Positions 42,096 to 51,081 of a stretch of DNA of 64,000 nt are shown here, piece after piece. The stretch comes from Hydrogenivirga caldilitoris. Lineage in GTDB: Bacteria > Aquificota > Aquificia > Aquificales > Aquificaceae. The stretch covers positions 868,001 through 932,000 of the forward strand of contig NZ_RCCJ01000001.1 of NCBI RefSeq assembly GCF_003664005.1, read 5' to 3'. Made by a program: the position numbers and the translations under genes. Position 1 is the first letter of the stretch. Each line of letters starts with the position of its first letter. A model generated the notes under the pieces. The model was not told where the DNA came from and did no database searches. It worked only from the letters and a program-made list of their open reading frames with translations.

Positions 42096-43478
42096 ATGTT
42101 ATTCTTCAAAAAATCTGATATAGAGAAGAGGGCTGAGAAAGGTGATAAGAGCGCAATCCTTGAGCTTCTGAGAAAGGGTAAAAGAGAGAAGGCAAAGAAA
42201 CTCCTTGAAAAGTATGAAAGCGACCCAGACCTAAGGAAGGTTCTCTTTGACCTTTACTTGGAGGAAGAAAACTTTATGCAGGCTTACAGGCTCCTTGAAA
42301 GATACGGGAAGGAGCTTGGGACCGCAAAGGAGAGGGGGCTTGTATATGAGAAGGTTGGAAACTATGCAGGAGCTGTTGAGGAATACCTCAAGGTAGGGGA
42401 CTTTGACAGTCTGCTGAAAGTGGGGAACATACTCAAGGCAACAGGCAAGAGGGAGAAAGCCCTTGAAGTACTTGAGAGGGCTCTGAAGATAGCTCCACCC
42501 TCAAAAAGGGAGGAGGTTGAAGAGAAGATATATGCGGTGAAGAGGGAGCTTGGGCTTGTTGAAGAGAAGAAGGAGAACCTCTTAGAGAAGCTGAAGAGGG
42601 GACTTAGGAAGACAAAAGAGAGCGTTGAGTTCGGTATCGTGTTCAGAGGCAGGAAGGTAGATGAGGAGCTCTTTGAGGAGCTGGAGGAGCTCCTGGTTAA
42701 GGCTGATATAGGTGTTAAAACGGCTGTCGCTCTCGTTGAAGACCTGAGGAGGATAGCTTTAAGGAAGAATATAAAAACTTCTGAGGAGCTCAAAGAGGTT
42801 ACCAAGGAGAAAGTCAAGGAACTCCTTAAAGGGTGCGAAGGAACTCTGAATATCCCGGAGGATAAGAAACCCGCTGTAATTCTGTTCTTAGGTGTAAACG
42901 GTTCTGGGAAAACCACAACCATAGGGAAGCTTGCCTACAAGTTTACAAGCGAGGGGAAGAAGGTAATGCTTGTTGCCGCTGATACTTTCAGGGCTGCCGC
43001 CATAGAGCAGTTAGAGGTTTGGGCTAAAAGGTCTGGAGCGGACATAACTAAGAAACATGAGGGGGCTGACCCTGCTGCGGTGGTCTATGAAGGGGTGGAA
43101 AGAGCCATCAAGGAAGGACACGACATAACTCTTATAGATACAGCCGGCAGACTCCACACCAAGGAGCCCCTTATAAACGAGCTCAGAAAGGTGAAGAAGG
43201 TTATTCAGAAACTCCTTCCTGAAGAGCCGACGGAAACCTTGCTGGTCTTAGACGCCACCATAGGGCAGAACTCTATCCAGCAGGCTAAGGTGTTTAAGGA
43301 GGCTGTGGACATAAGCGGTATAGTTGTAACCAAACTTGACGGTTCAGCCAAAGGTGGTGCGGTCATAGCCATATGCAGGGAGCTGAAAATTCCTATAAAA
43401 CTTATAGGCGTCGGAGAGAGTATAGAGGACCTTCAGCAGTTCAGCACCGAAGAGTACGTTGAAGCTCTATTTGACTAA
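42096..43478 (+). CDS. ftsY: Signal recognition particle receptor FtsY with TPR-like N-terminus
   Basis: A 460-aa SRP receptor GTPase. The NG domain (about 165-460) has FLGVNGSGKTTTIGKLA (G1), VMLVAADTFRAAAIEQL (G2), LIDTAGRLHTKEPL (G3), VVTKLDGSAKGG (G4) and the end IGVGESIEDLQQF. The first ~155 residues form helical repeats in the TPR style (LRKVLFDLYLEEENFMQAYRLLERYG, then VGNYAGAVEEYLKVGDF). These replace the acidic A domain of E. coli FtsY and may serve membrane or partner binding. A GATAAT box 7 bases before the ATG suggests a leaderless transcript. Confidence 0.94.
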   Translation: MLFFKKSDIEKRAEKGDKSAILELLRKGKREKAKKLLEKYESDPDLRKVLFDLYLEEENFMQAYRLLERYGKELGTAKERGLVYEKVGNYAGAVEEYLKVGDFDSLLKVGNILKATGKREKALEVLERALKIAPPSKREEVEEKIYAVKRELGLVEEKKENLLEKLKRGLRKTKESVEFGIVFRGRKVDEELFEELEELLVKADIGVKTAVALVEDLRRIALRKNIKTSEELKEVTKEKVKELLKGCEGTLNIPEDKKPAVILFLGVNGSGKTTTIGKLAYKFTSEGKKVMLVAADTFRAAAIEQLEVWAKRSGADITKKHEGADPAAVVYEGVERAIKEGHDITLIDTAGRLHTKEPLINELRKVKKVIQKLLPEEPTETLLVLDATIGQNSIQQAKVFKEAVDISGIVVTKLDGSAKGGAVIAICRELKIPIKLIGVGESIEDLQQFSTEEYVEALFD

Positions 43479-44450
43479 AGACTCCAACTTTTCCCTCTTT
43501 AACCTCCTAAGAGTAACCCTGTTGAGGGCTCTCCTTATCCTTTCGTCTTCCCTGATGAGAAGGGCTTTTCTGTAAAGCTCCTCCGCACTTTCAAGCTTGC
43601 CCTCAAGTTCCGCACACAACCCCTTGTTGTAAAAGAGAGCGTAGGCGTCCCCTTTAATAGCTCTGAATAAACTGCAGGCTTCTTCAACCCTTCCATCTTC
43701 GGCAAGTTCTATGGCTTTCTCAAAGGAGTTTCTGTCCTTCACTCCCTCATCGTCGTCTATAAATTCAGCCACAACAGTCACCGGATGAGGTGCTATATCC
43801 TCTATGAGTTCCCTTATAGCCTCTCCCTTTGCCCTGTCAAGCATACGACTAAAGCTCGGAGGCGGGTACCCATAGTCATCACAGTGTTTCTCTGTATAGT
43901 GCCTGGTTATACGTCTTGAGTAAAGTATCTTCCCCCTTTCAACGCTTATCAACTTTGGCACCATTGAAAATTCCAGCTCGTAGGTCCTGCACCTGACGGG
44001 ATACTCAACAGCATCAACACACTCCTTTATAAGCCCGGAGCCTTTTGTTTTCGTGCACCTGAACCTCTTCTCATAGTACGTGCCTGTGCCACTTGCATAC
44101 TCAACCACACCGGTAAGAAGTCCTTCAGCCTTAAGAAGTCTTCCAAGCTCTGAGCTCTCTCCGGTAAACCCGCTGGAGGAGAACTTCAACTCATTTACAA
44201 CCTTGTCAATCTCGTTTCTGCTCACAAGGCTGAAGTAGGGCTTGCCTTCTACATTTACCTGTAGAAGTTCTGCCTCAAGCTCTGAAGCAAAAGCCTTACC
44301 ATCCATACTCGTGCTTTCAAAGGGCAGAACCGCAAGCTTTTTAAGCCCACCCTCATACCTTCTCGGAGGTTCCAGGTAGCTTATATTTACCCTGGGCTTT
44401 GCACACGAAAAAAGCAGAACCGCAGTAATCAGAAGGCAAAATATCCTCAT
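43467..44450 (-). CDS. CsgG/TPR-type lipoprotein
   Basis: A 327-aa protein with a lipoprotein signal (LLITAVLLFSC, Cys16). The body up to ~220 resembles proteins that sense or assemble envelope parts: LKKLAVLPFESTSMDG, FSLVSRNEIDKVVNELKFSSSGF, LLKAEGLLTGVVEYA, as in CsgG-like (FlgO/LpoB-related) domains. Residues about 235-310 form TPR-like helices (FYNKGLCAELEGKLESAEELYRKALL). It overlaps the end of ftsY by 12 bases tail to tail. Function not established. Confidence 0.75.
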   Translation of the reverse strand: MRIFCLLITAVLLFSCAKPRVNISYLEPPRRYEGGLKKLAVLPFESTSMDGKAFASELEAELLQVNVEGKPYFSLVSRNEIDKVVNELKFSSSGFTGESSELGRLLKAEGLLTGVVEYASGTGTYYEKRFRCTKTKGSGLIKECVDAVEYPVRCRTYELEFSMVPKLISVERGKILYSRRITRHYTEKHCDDYGYPPPSFSRMLDRAKGEAIRELIEDIAPHPVTVVAEFIDDDEGVKDRNSFEKAIELAEDGRVEEACSLFRAIKGDAYALFYNKGLCAELEGKLESAEELYRKALLIREDERIRRALNRVTLRRLKREKLESLVK

Positions 44451-44486
44451 CAGCAGTGTATTATAATGCCCAGAGGAGGTGTAAAG

Positions 44487-45356
44487 ATGCCCGCTTACGA
44501 CCCATTCTCATACATGTTCAACTTACTGTGGTTCATATTTATATTCTTCCTAATACTAAGTCCATGGTTTCGCAGGGTTTCCCTCCAGAGGGCAAGAGAG
44601 GCAGCTATAAGAGCCATAGAGGATAAAAGGAAGAGCAGGGTGATAACCATGATACACAGGCAGGAAGCTATGGGTTTCCTAGGGATACCCATATTCAGGT
44701 TCATAAACATAGAGGACTCGGAGAGGGTTCTGAGAGCCATAAGGATGACACCCGATGATATGCCCATAGACTTCATAATCCACACTCCGGGGGGTCTTGC
44801 CCTTGCTGCAACTCAGATTGCCAATGCCCTTGTAAAACACAAGGCACCGGTTAGAGTCATAGTTCCCCACTACGCCATGTCTGGGGGTACACTCATAGCC
44901 CTTGCCGCGGATGAGATAGTAATGGACCCAAACGCAGTCCTTGGTCCCGTTGATCCTCAGATAGGGCAGATGCCGGCAACCTCCATACTCAAAGTTCTGG
45001 AAAAGAAGGAGCCAAAGGATATAGACGACCAGACCATCATACTTGCAGACGTTTCCGAGAAGGCTATAAAGCAGATGAAGGATTACCTGCTCTGGCTTTT
45101 GAGCACAAACGGTATGGATAGAGAAAAGGCTGAGAAAATAGCACAGGAGCTTGCGATTGGAAAGTTCACCCACGACTACCCCCTTACGGTAGATTACCTG
45201 AAGGAGCTTGGTCTTCCTGTGAATACAGAAGTCCCGGAAGAGGTTTACGCCCTGATGGAGCTTTATGAGCAACCTATGGGTGCACAACCTCCTTCGGTTC
45301 AGTACATACCGGTACCCTACAAGCAGGCGCAGAACTCGGGTGCTAAGAACTCCTGA
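44487..45356 (+). CDS. SDH-family Clp-fold serine protease-like membrane protein
   Basis: A 289-aa protein with one N-terminal membrane helix (about 6-28) and a ClpP/crotonase-type fold: IDFIIHTPGGLALAATQIANAL, VIVPHYAMSGGTLIALAADEIVM (with the Ser nucleophile in MSGGT) and LGPVDPQIG. This is the DUF114/SDH group related to SppA and NfeD-type proteases. ATG 44487 is chosen for its GGAGGT site; TATAAT at about 44461 gives a promoter. Its 3' end overlaps the fetB-like gene by 14 bases tail to tail. Confidence 0.85.
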   Translation: MPAYDPFSYMFNLLWFIFIFFLILSPWFRRVSLQRAREAAIRAIEDKRKSRVITMIHRQEAMGFLGIPIFRFINIEDSERVLRAIRMTPDDMPIDFIIHTPGGLALAATQIANALVKHKAPVRVIVPHYAMSGGTLIALAADEIVMDPNAVLGPVDPQIGQMPATSILKVLEKKEPKDIDDQTIILADVSEKAIKQMKDYLLWLLSTNGMDREKAEKIAQELAIGKFTHDYPLTVDYLKELGLPVNTEVPEEVYALMELYEQPMGAQPPSVQYIPVPYKQAQNSGAKNS

Positions 45357-46083
45357 CGGCAAGCTTCAAAGCCCACCTGTAGCTCGTGTAGAGTATGAGA
45401 ACACTCCCGAGGAGTCCTGCAAAAACCAAGGCATAGAGTATAACTATCTGATATAGTATGGCGCTCATCGGGTCTGCACCTGCCATCAGCATACCCACAG
45501 CGACCCCCGGGATATGAACCAACCCGGCAGCCTTCATAAAGTTTATCTTTGGTATGAGAGAAGCCCTTAAGCTGTCAATGAAAGCCTCCTTCATGGCAAC
45601 CCTCAGGCTTGCTCCAAGAGCCACCTTGGCTTCAATCTCATGTCTGCGATTCTTTACCTCTCCGAGAAACCTATCAAAAGCCAGGGTTATTGAATTTAGT
45701 GTGTTTCCAACTATTATCCCTCCAAAGGGGATAAGCTGGTGAGCCTGAGGCTTGAGGATACCAACAACCAGGAGGGGAATTAAGGTCAAAAAGGTTGTGG
45801 TAGTTATTGAAAGAAAGCCCGTGAAGAGAACGGTTACACTTTTGACTCTCTCATAGGCTATGAAGGCGGAGATAAAAGACATACCGAGTATCACAAGGAG
45901 AAGCCCCGGTAAGGAGTTAAGCTGCAGTAGATACTTCAATACGTATCCGAGGAGAACAAGCTGCACCGCTGTTCTTATAGAGGACAGGAATATCTCCTTC
46001 CCGTTGCCTAACCCCTCCTTCCAGGCGAGCAGCATAGAAAAAACGATAAGGAAGTAAGATAGGAGAAAAGCACTCTCTTCCAT
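45343..46083 (-). CDS. fetB: UPF0014/FetB-type ABC transporter permease
   Basis: A 246-aa membrane protein with seven or so helices and the UPF0014 signatures AWKEGLGNGKEIFLSSIRTAVQLVLLGYVL, FGGIIVGNTLNSITLAFDR and LVHIPGVAVGMLMAGADPMSAILYQIVILY. In E. coli FetB pairs with the ATPase FetA in iron export. No fetA is visible beside it, so the ATPase must be elsewhere or it acts differently. Confidence 0.88.
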   Translation of the reverse strand: MEESAFLLSYFLIVFSMLLAWKEGLGNGKEIFLSSIRTAVQLVLLGYVLKYLLQLNSLPGLLLVILGMSFISAFIAYERVKSVTVLFTGFLSITTTTFLTLIPLLVVGILKPQAHQLIPFGGIIVGNTLNSITLAFDRFLGEVKNRRHEIEAKVALGASLRVAMKEAFIDSLRASLIPKINFMKAAGLVHIPGVAVGMLMAGADPMSAILYQIVILYALVFAGLLGSVLILYTSYRWALKLAVRSS

Positions 46084-46131
46084 GGAGTTTAATATTTTCT
46101 AACATTTCGGAGTTATAATTAAGAGCGTGTT

Positions 46132-47190
46132 ATGAGTTGTTGGCAGGGAATAATAAACCAGTACAGAGAGTTTTTGCCCGTCACCGACAAAACCCCTGTT
46201 GTGACACTCCTTGAGGGAAACACTCCCCTCATTGAAGCCCCCAATCTGGCTGAGGCTATAGGCTTCAAAGGAAAGATATTCCTGAAATACGAGGGATTAA
46301 ACCCGACCGGCTCCTTTAAGGACAGGGGAATGACAGTTGCGATCTCTAAAGCCGTGGAAAATGGTAAGGAAGCCGTCATATGCGCCTCAACGGGAAACAC
46401 CTCCGCCTCCGCAGCCGCTTACGCTGCAAGGGCAGGTCTCAGAGCTTACGTCCTGCTCCCAAAGGGAGCCGTAGCCATAGGTAAACTCTCCCAGGCTATG
46501 ATTTACGGTGCAAAAGTTCTCGCTGTCAGGGGAACTTTTGATGACGCCCTGCACATAGTCAGAAAGATAGGTGAAAAGTATCCTGTGGAGATCGTTAACT
46601 CGGTAAACCCCTTCAGGATAGAAGGGCAGAAAACGGCAGCCTATGAAGTATGTGATGCCTTGGGAGACGCCCCTGACTATCACTTCATTCCTGTTGGAAA
46701 CGCTGGCAACATAACCGCCTACTGGAAAGGTTACAAAGATTACAAGAAAGCCGGAAAGATAAATAAACTCCCCAGAATGATGGGCTGGCAGGCAGAGGGT
46801 GCCGCACCCATAGTCAAAGGCTACCCAATAAAGAACCCACAGACCATAGCAACCGCTATAAAGATAGGTAACCCCTATAGCTGGAAGAACGCCCTCAAAG
46901 CGGCTGAAGAATCCGGCGGGAAGATAGACATGGTGAGCGACGGTGAGATACTCAACGCTTATAAAACTATAGCTTCAACCGAGGGTGTGTTCTGCGAACC
47001 AGCCTCAGCGGCGAGCGTTGCAGGACTCATAAAACTCACCAGGGAAAGGTTCTTTAAAGGCGGGGAGGTGGTGGTTTGCACGCTCACGGGTAACGGACTC
47101 AAAGACCCCGATACGGCGATAAAGGTGTGTGAAGAGCCCGTGACAGTTCCCCCCGAGATAAACGCTGTAGTCAGAGAACTCGGTTTCTGA
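46132..47190 (+). CDS. thrC: Threonine synthase
   Basis: A 352-aa PLP enzyme making L-threonine from O-phosphohomoserine. TPVVTLLEGNTPLI opens the fold; LKYEGLNPTGSFKDRGM holds the PLP-binding Lys, ICASTGNTSASAAAYAA the phosphate loop and VGNAGNITAYWKGY the glycine loop. The C-terminus has VFCEPASAASVAGL and VCTLTGNGLKDP. Length is normal for the short archaeal/bacterial type. A TATAAT lies at 46114-46119. Its stop overlaps the next start by one base. Confidence 0.95.
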   Translation: MSCWQGIINQYREFLPVTDKTPVVTLLEGNTPLIEAPNLAEAIGFKGKIFLKYEGLNPTGSFKDRGMTVAISKAVENGKEAVICASTGNTSASAAAYAARAGLRAYVLLPKGAVAIGKLSQAMIYGAKVLAVRGTFDDALHIVRKIGEKYPVEIVNSVNPFRIEGQKTAAYEVCDALGDAPDYHFIPVGNAGNITAYWKGYKDYKKAGKINKLPRMMGWQAEGAAPIVKGYPIKNPQTIATAIKIGNPYSWKNALKAAEESGGKIDMVSDGEILNAYKTIASTEGVFCEPASAASVAGLIKLTRERFFKGGEVVVCTLTGNGLKDPDTAIKVCEEPVTVPPEINAVVRELGF

Positions 47191-47741
47191 TGGAGTGGAT
47201 TTATAAAGAGATTATAAAGGTAGGTAAACTCCTGTTCTCAGAAGGTCTTGTGAGTGCCCGTTCTGGCAACATAAGCCGGGCTTTCATGGAGAGGCTGTAT
47301 ATAACGAGGACGGGTTCAAGCCTTGGAGCTTTGAGAAAAGAGGACATAATTGAGCTACCCCTCAAAGAGACACACATCCTTGATAAAAGAGCTTCTGTGG
47401 AGCTGTCAGTTCATAAAAAGATAATAATTGAGACAGAAAGGCGTGCAGTTGTACACGCTCACCCCGTATACACCCTCCTTGTGTCTTACGAAAAGGAAGA
47501 GGTGGTTCCTGTAGATTCAGAGGGTAGAGAGATACTGGGAAGTGTGCCGGTCCTTGAGCTTGAAAAACCCTCAGCTTCCGATGAGCTCGCTGAGAGAGCC
47601 TCTTCCTCCCTTAAGTATCTCCCTGTGGTCATCGTGAGGGGACATGGTGTCTTCGCAGCTGCAGATGAACTTTACAAGGCTTACAGCTTCATATCAACCC
47701 TGGAACAATCCTGTAAAATACTCTTCTTGAGAGGTTCTTAG
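47190..47741 (+). CDS. Class II aldolase/adducin family protein
   Basis: A 183-aa zinc enzyme of the fuculose-phosphate aldolase/MtnB fold. GLVSARSGNISRAF (phosphate loop), VVHAHPVYTLL (zinc His pair), VPVLELEKPSASDELAER and VIVRGHGVFAAADEL (third zinc His) are all present. Substrate cannot be told from sequence; L-fuculose-phosphate-type aldolase or methylthioribulose-phosphate dehydratase are both possible. Co-directional and touching thrC, so likely co-transcribed. Confidence 0.85.
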   Translation: MEWIYKEIIKVGKLLFSEGLVSARSGNISRAFMERLYITRTGSSLGALRKEDIIELPLKETHILDKRASVELSVHKKIIIETERRAVVHAHPVYTLLVSYEKEEVVPVDSEGREILGSVPVLELEKPSASDELAERASSSLKYLPVVIVRGHGVFAAADELYKAYSFISTLEQSCKILFLRGS

Positions 47742-47756
47742 CTCAGGAGGTAAGGA

Positions 47757-48239
47757 ATGGCAGAGGAAATCGTTTATAGAGGATGTAAGCTTCCCCCTGA
47801 CCTGTACTACGATATAGAAAACCAGGTGTGGTTCAGGGTTAATGAAGACGGAACCGTGACTGTTGGAGCTACAGATATTGGTCAGGCAAGGGCTGGAAAG
47901 ATAATAAATATCAGGATAAAAAACCCCGGTAGAAAGGTTCCCAAGGGAAAACCTTACGCGTCCCTGGAGAGCGGTAAGTGGACCGGTCCCATACCTGCTG
48001 TTATAGAGGGTGAGGTTATAGAGAGGAATGAAAGACTCTTTGATGAGCCGGAGCTTATAAACGACGACCCCTACGGAGAAGGGTGGATAGTGAGGGTAAA
48101 GCCGGTAGACCTTGAGAGGGACTTAAAAGACCTGGTTACGGGTGAGGAAGCCATACAGAAACAGAAGGAGTACATAGAGAGAGAAAATGTCAACTGTGGA
48201 GAGGAGCTCGCCCAGATAAGCAAGAAGTTCTACTCATAA
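47757..48239 (+). CDS. Lipoyl-carrier H-protein, LbpA-like
   Basis: A 160-aa protein with the H-protein hammerhead fold: VWFRVNEDGTVTVGATDIGQARAGKIINI and the lipoyl-lysine segment SLESGKWTGPIPAVIEGEV. True glycine-cleavage GcvH usually reads ESVKA at that place. The ESGKW(V/T)GP form is the one I associate with LbpA proteins, lipoate-binding partners of the sulfur-oxidising sHdr complex, and with the extra GcvH-like proteins of Aquificales. So a role in sulfur metabolism is possible, but glycine cleavage is not ruled out. A GGAGG site precedes the ATG. Confidence 0.8.
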   Translation: MAEEIVYRGCKLPPDLYYDIENQVWFRVNEDGTVTVGATDIGQARAGKIINIRIKNPGRKVPKGKPYASLESGKWTGPIPAVIEGEVIERNERLFDEPELINDDPYGEGWIVRVKPVDLERDLKDLVTGEEAIQKQKEYIERENVNCGEELAQISKKFYS

Positions 48240-48243
48240 ACCT

Positions 48244-51081
48244 TTACAGAGAAAGCATAGCTCTGAGTTCCTCAAGTTTTGCAGGCGGCGAGAAGTAGTA
48301 TCCCTGAACGAAGTCGCATCTCAGGAGTCTGAGGGTTTGAAACTCCTTCTCTGTTTCCACTCCCTCCGCAATCACGTCCATGCCAAGGGTGTGAGCCATC
48401 TCAATTATGGCGGCAACGAGGTCCACGTTTCTCAGGTTTTCTTCCATGCTCCTTATTATCTCCATGTCTATCTTTAAAGTATCTATGGGGAACTTGGTAA
48501 GATAGGAGAGGGAGGAGTAACCGGTTCCGAAGTCATCTATGGCTATGCTGAAACCTTTATCCTTGAGCTTTACCAGGATATTGATGTTCTCCGCCGTTGC
48601 CTCTACCAGTTCCCTCTCGGTTATCTCAAACTGAATCCTCCCGGTAGGGATTCCATATTCGGATACAACGGCTTCAATAATTTCAAGAAACTCATCTTCT
48701 TTCAGCTGCTTTGCCGACAGGTTTATGCTGATACCAACGGGGTTTCTCTTAATAAGCTCGCTGCACTCCCTCACAGCTTTGCGGAGTATCCACTCCCCAA
48801 GTCTAACTATGTCTCCGGTTCTTTCGGCAACGGATATGAAGAGGGAGGGAGGTATGTTTCCAAGCTCGGGATGGTTCCATCTAACGAGAGCCTCCAGTTC
48901 CCTTACCCTTACATCTCTTGTGCTGACTATGGGCTGGTAGAGGAGGTAAAGCTGTCCCTTCTCAATCGCTGAGGGAAGCTGCTCCCTCACAATCAATCCA
49001 ACCTCAAACTGCTTAGCAACTTCCTTTGAGTAAAGGTAAAACTCCCTCTCCTTCTCCTTAGCAAGGTTGAGGGCTATGTCCGCCTTCTTAACCAGTTCGT
49101 CCATCTCCTCCGCATCGTCAGGGAACAGAGCTATCCCAACGTTGAGTCTCGGGGTAAGGTTCACACCCTTTATGTTTATCGGACGGGAGCACGTGGTAAG
49201 TATCCTCCCTATGACCTGCTCTATATCCCCAAGGGTTTTGAAACCTGTAAGCACTATACCAAACTCATCGGCTCCCAGGCGTGCCAGAACATCACCCGTT
49301 CTTAAAACATCCCTCAACCTGTCCGCAAGTTCCACAAGAACCCTGTCTCCGAAGGTGTGACCGTGGGACTCGTTTATGTACCTGAGCTGTGCAACGTCCG
49401 CTATCAGAAGGGCGACCGATAGGTTCTCCCTTTTGGCTTTCTCAAGGGTGTCCCTAAGGACTTCCATGAAAGCCGTTCTGTTCAGGAGTCCCGTTAACTG
49501 GTCGTGGTAAGTGAGGTAATGGAGTCTCTCCTCCTTCCTGAGGCTCTCAAGGGCATATCCAGCACTCTTTCTTAGCTCCTCAAGAAGTTCAAGCTCCTCC
49601 CCTCTGAAGAACTCAAGCATGTCGGAAAAGAGGACAAGGAGTGCAAAGACTTCACCCTCAACCTCAAGGGGCAAGAAGCTGCAGGATAGGAAGCCTTCCT
49701 TCACAAGGATGTCCCTTAGCTCGCCGCTAAAGTCTTCATATACGTTGTTAAAAGCACGGATACTTCGGGAGCGGACGGTTTCCTTAAGGAGGTTCGGAGC
49801 TACCCTGGAGAGAATAGGGGGGTCTAAGCTCAGTTCTCTGTCTGAGTGAGCCACCTCCAGTCTGAACTCCCCATCTTCCACTCTGCAAACCATAGCGAGT
49901 CTGAAGCCTCCCTCCTCAACAAGAATTCTTGTCATCTCCATAAACATCTCCTCTTCAGACCTAACGTAAAGGAGACTCCTGTTGAAGCTACTTAGGGTTC
50001 TGTACATCCTGTTGAGGCTGACTTCCTGAGTAACGTTCCTGGAGAAGATTATGACCTCTCCGTCGGAGAAAGGCAGGATAACAGCCTGGTAAAACAGGAC
50101 TCCCTTTTTGGGATGGTGAACCGTGTAGCTGTAATCCACCCTTGAACCCGTGTCAAGAGCCTCGTTTATAAGCTCCCTCCACCTTATGGCTACACCCGGT
50201 GGTACCACCCTCTCTATGCTCTTACTCACGAGCTTATCAGGTTCTGTAAGGAGGTCATCCTCGCTCCCCTTGACGTAGGTGAACTTTCCATCCTTTATGA
50301 GGAACACGAGGTCCGGGTAGGCGCCCAGGACCTTATTTATCTTCTCCTCTGCCAGCTTCTGCTTAGTTATGTCCTCTACGGAGCCTTCGTAAAAGACCTT
50401 CCCGTTCTCTTCAATCTTCCTTACGTTTATCTTTACCCACAGGACATCTCCCTTCAGTGTTCTCAGCCTGGTTTCATACCCCTTAATCAGACCTTTCTGG
50501 TACAGTTTCCTGAGGAAGCGGAAGAGCTCCTTTCTGTCAAGGAAAAGCTCACCTATGCTCACCTTCTGTCCAAGCTTAACTCCAAAGAGTTCTCTTGCTA
50601 TAGGATTCAGGTCAAGTATCTCTCCGTCCCTGCTCAACCTGAACAGCCCTATGGGGACGTTATTGAAGAGGTCTCTGTAAGTTGCCTCTATCCTTTCAAG
50701 CTCTTCCCTCTGCTGAGCCTTTTCCAGGACAGCCTTGGCGGCTACGGCGAGCCTCTTGAAGTGCTTCGGGGATTTAAGAACGTAGTCGTCAAGTCCTGAC
50801 TTCATAGCCTCAACAGCTACCTCTTCGTTCCCCGTTCCCGTAAACATGATTACGGGTTTTAAAGGGTATTTCTCCTTCACCTTCCTCAGGACGGAGAGCC
50901 CGTCGGTCCATCGGAGCTGGTAGTCAGTTATCAGAAGGTCAAAATCGCCCCTCTCCAGGACATCTCTTAGCTCTTTACTCTCCTTTACGTGGACAACCTC
51001 AATATCCTCAAAGGTTTTCCTGAGCTCCCTCTCCACCAGGAAGCGGTCGTCGGGGTTATCGTCAACCAGAACCACCCTCAA
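48244..51081 (-). CDS. Response regulator with PAS, GAF, GGDEF and EAL domains
   Basis: A 945-aa hybrid signalling protein. A receiver domain (1-120, phospho-acceptor D53 in LLITDYQ) is followed by PAS (about 130-240), a second PAS-like part (about 245-350), GAF (about 360-520), GGDEF (about 535-695) and EAL (about 705-945). The GGDEF loop reads LGADEFG, a changed A-site, while EAL keeps LEALVRW, DDFGTGYSS and the LKID segment. It therefore probably degrades c-di-GMP, with GGDEF regulatory. It is preceded by, and overlaps, a histidine kinase gene, its likely partner. Confidence 0.93.
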   Translation of the reverse strand: MRVVLVDDNPDDRFLVERELRKTFEDIEVVHVKESKELRDVLERGDFDLLITDYQLRWTDGLSVLRKVKEKYPLKPVIMFTGTGNEEVAVEAMKSGLDDYVLKSPKHFKRLAVAAKAVLEKAQQREELERIEATYRDLFNNVPIGLFRLSRDGEILDLNPIARELFGVKLGQKVSIGELFLDRKELFRFLRKLYQKGLIKGYETRLRTLKGDVLWVKINVRKIEENGKVFYEGSVEDITKQKLAEEKINKVLGAYPDLVFLIKDGKFTYVKGSEDDLLTEPDKLVSKSIERVVPPGVAIRWRELINEALDTGSRVDYSYTVHHPKKGVLFYQAVILPFSDGEVIIFSRNVTQEVSLNRMYRTLSSFNRSLLYVRSEEEMFMEMTRILVEEGGFRLAMVCRVEDGEFRLEVAHSDRELSLDPPILSRVAPNLLKETVRSRSIRAFNNVYEDFSGELRDILVKEGFLSCSFLPLEVEGEVFALLVLFSDMLEFFRGEELELLEELRKSAGYALESLRKEERLHYLTYHDQLTGLLNRTAFMEVLRDTLEKAKRENLSVALLIADVAQLRYINESHGHTFGDRVLVELADRLRDVLRTGDVLARLGADEFGIVLTGFKTLGDIEQVIGRILTTCSRPINIKGVNLTPRLNVGIALFPDDAEEMDELVKKADIALNLAKEKEREFYLYSKEVAKQFEVGLIVREQLPSAIEKGQLYLLYQPIVSTRDVRVRELEALVRWNHPELGNIPPSLFISVAERTGDIVRLGEWILRKAVRECSELIKRNPVGISINLSAKQLKEDEFLEIIEAVVSEYGIPTGRIQFEITERELVEATAENINILVKLKDKGFSIAIDDFGTGYSSLSYLTKFPIDTLKIDMEIIRSMEENLRNVDLVAAIIEMAHTLGMDVIAEGVETEKEFQTLRLLRCDFVQGYYFSPPAKLEELRAMLSL

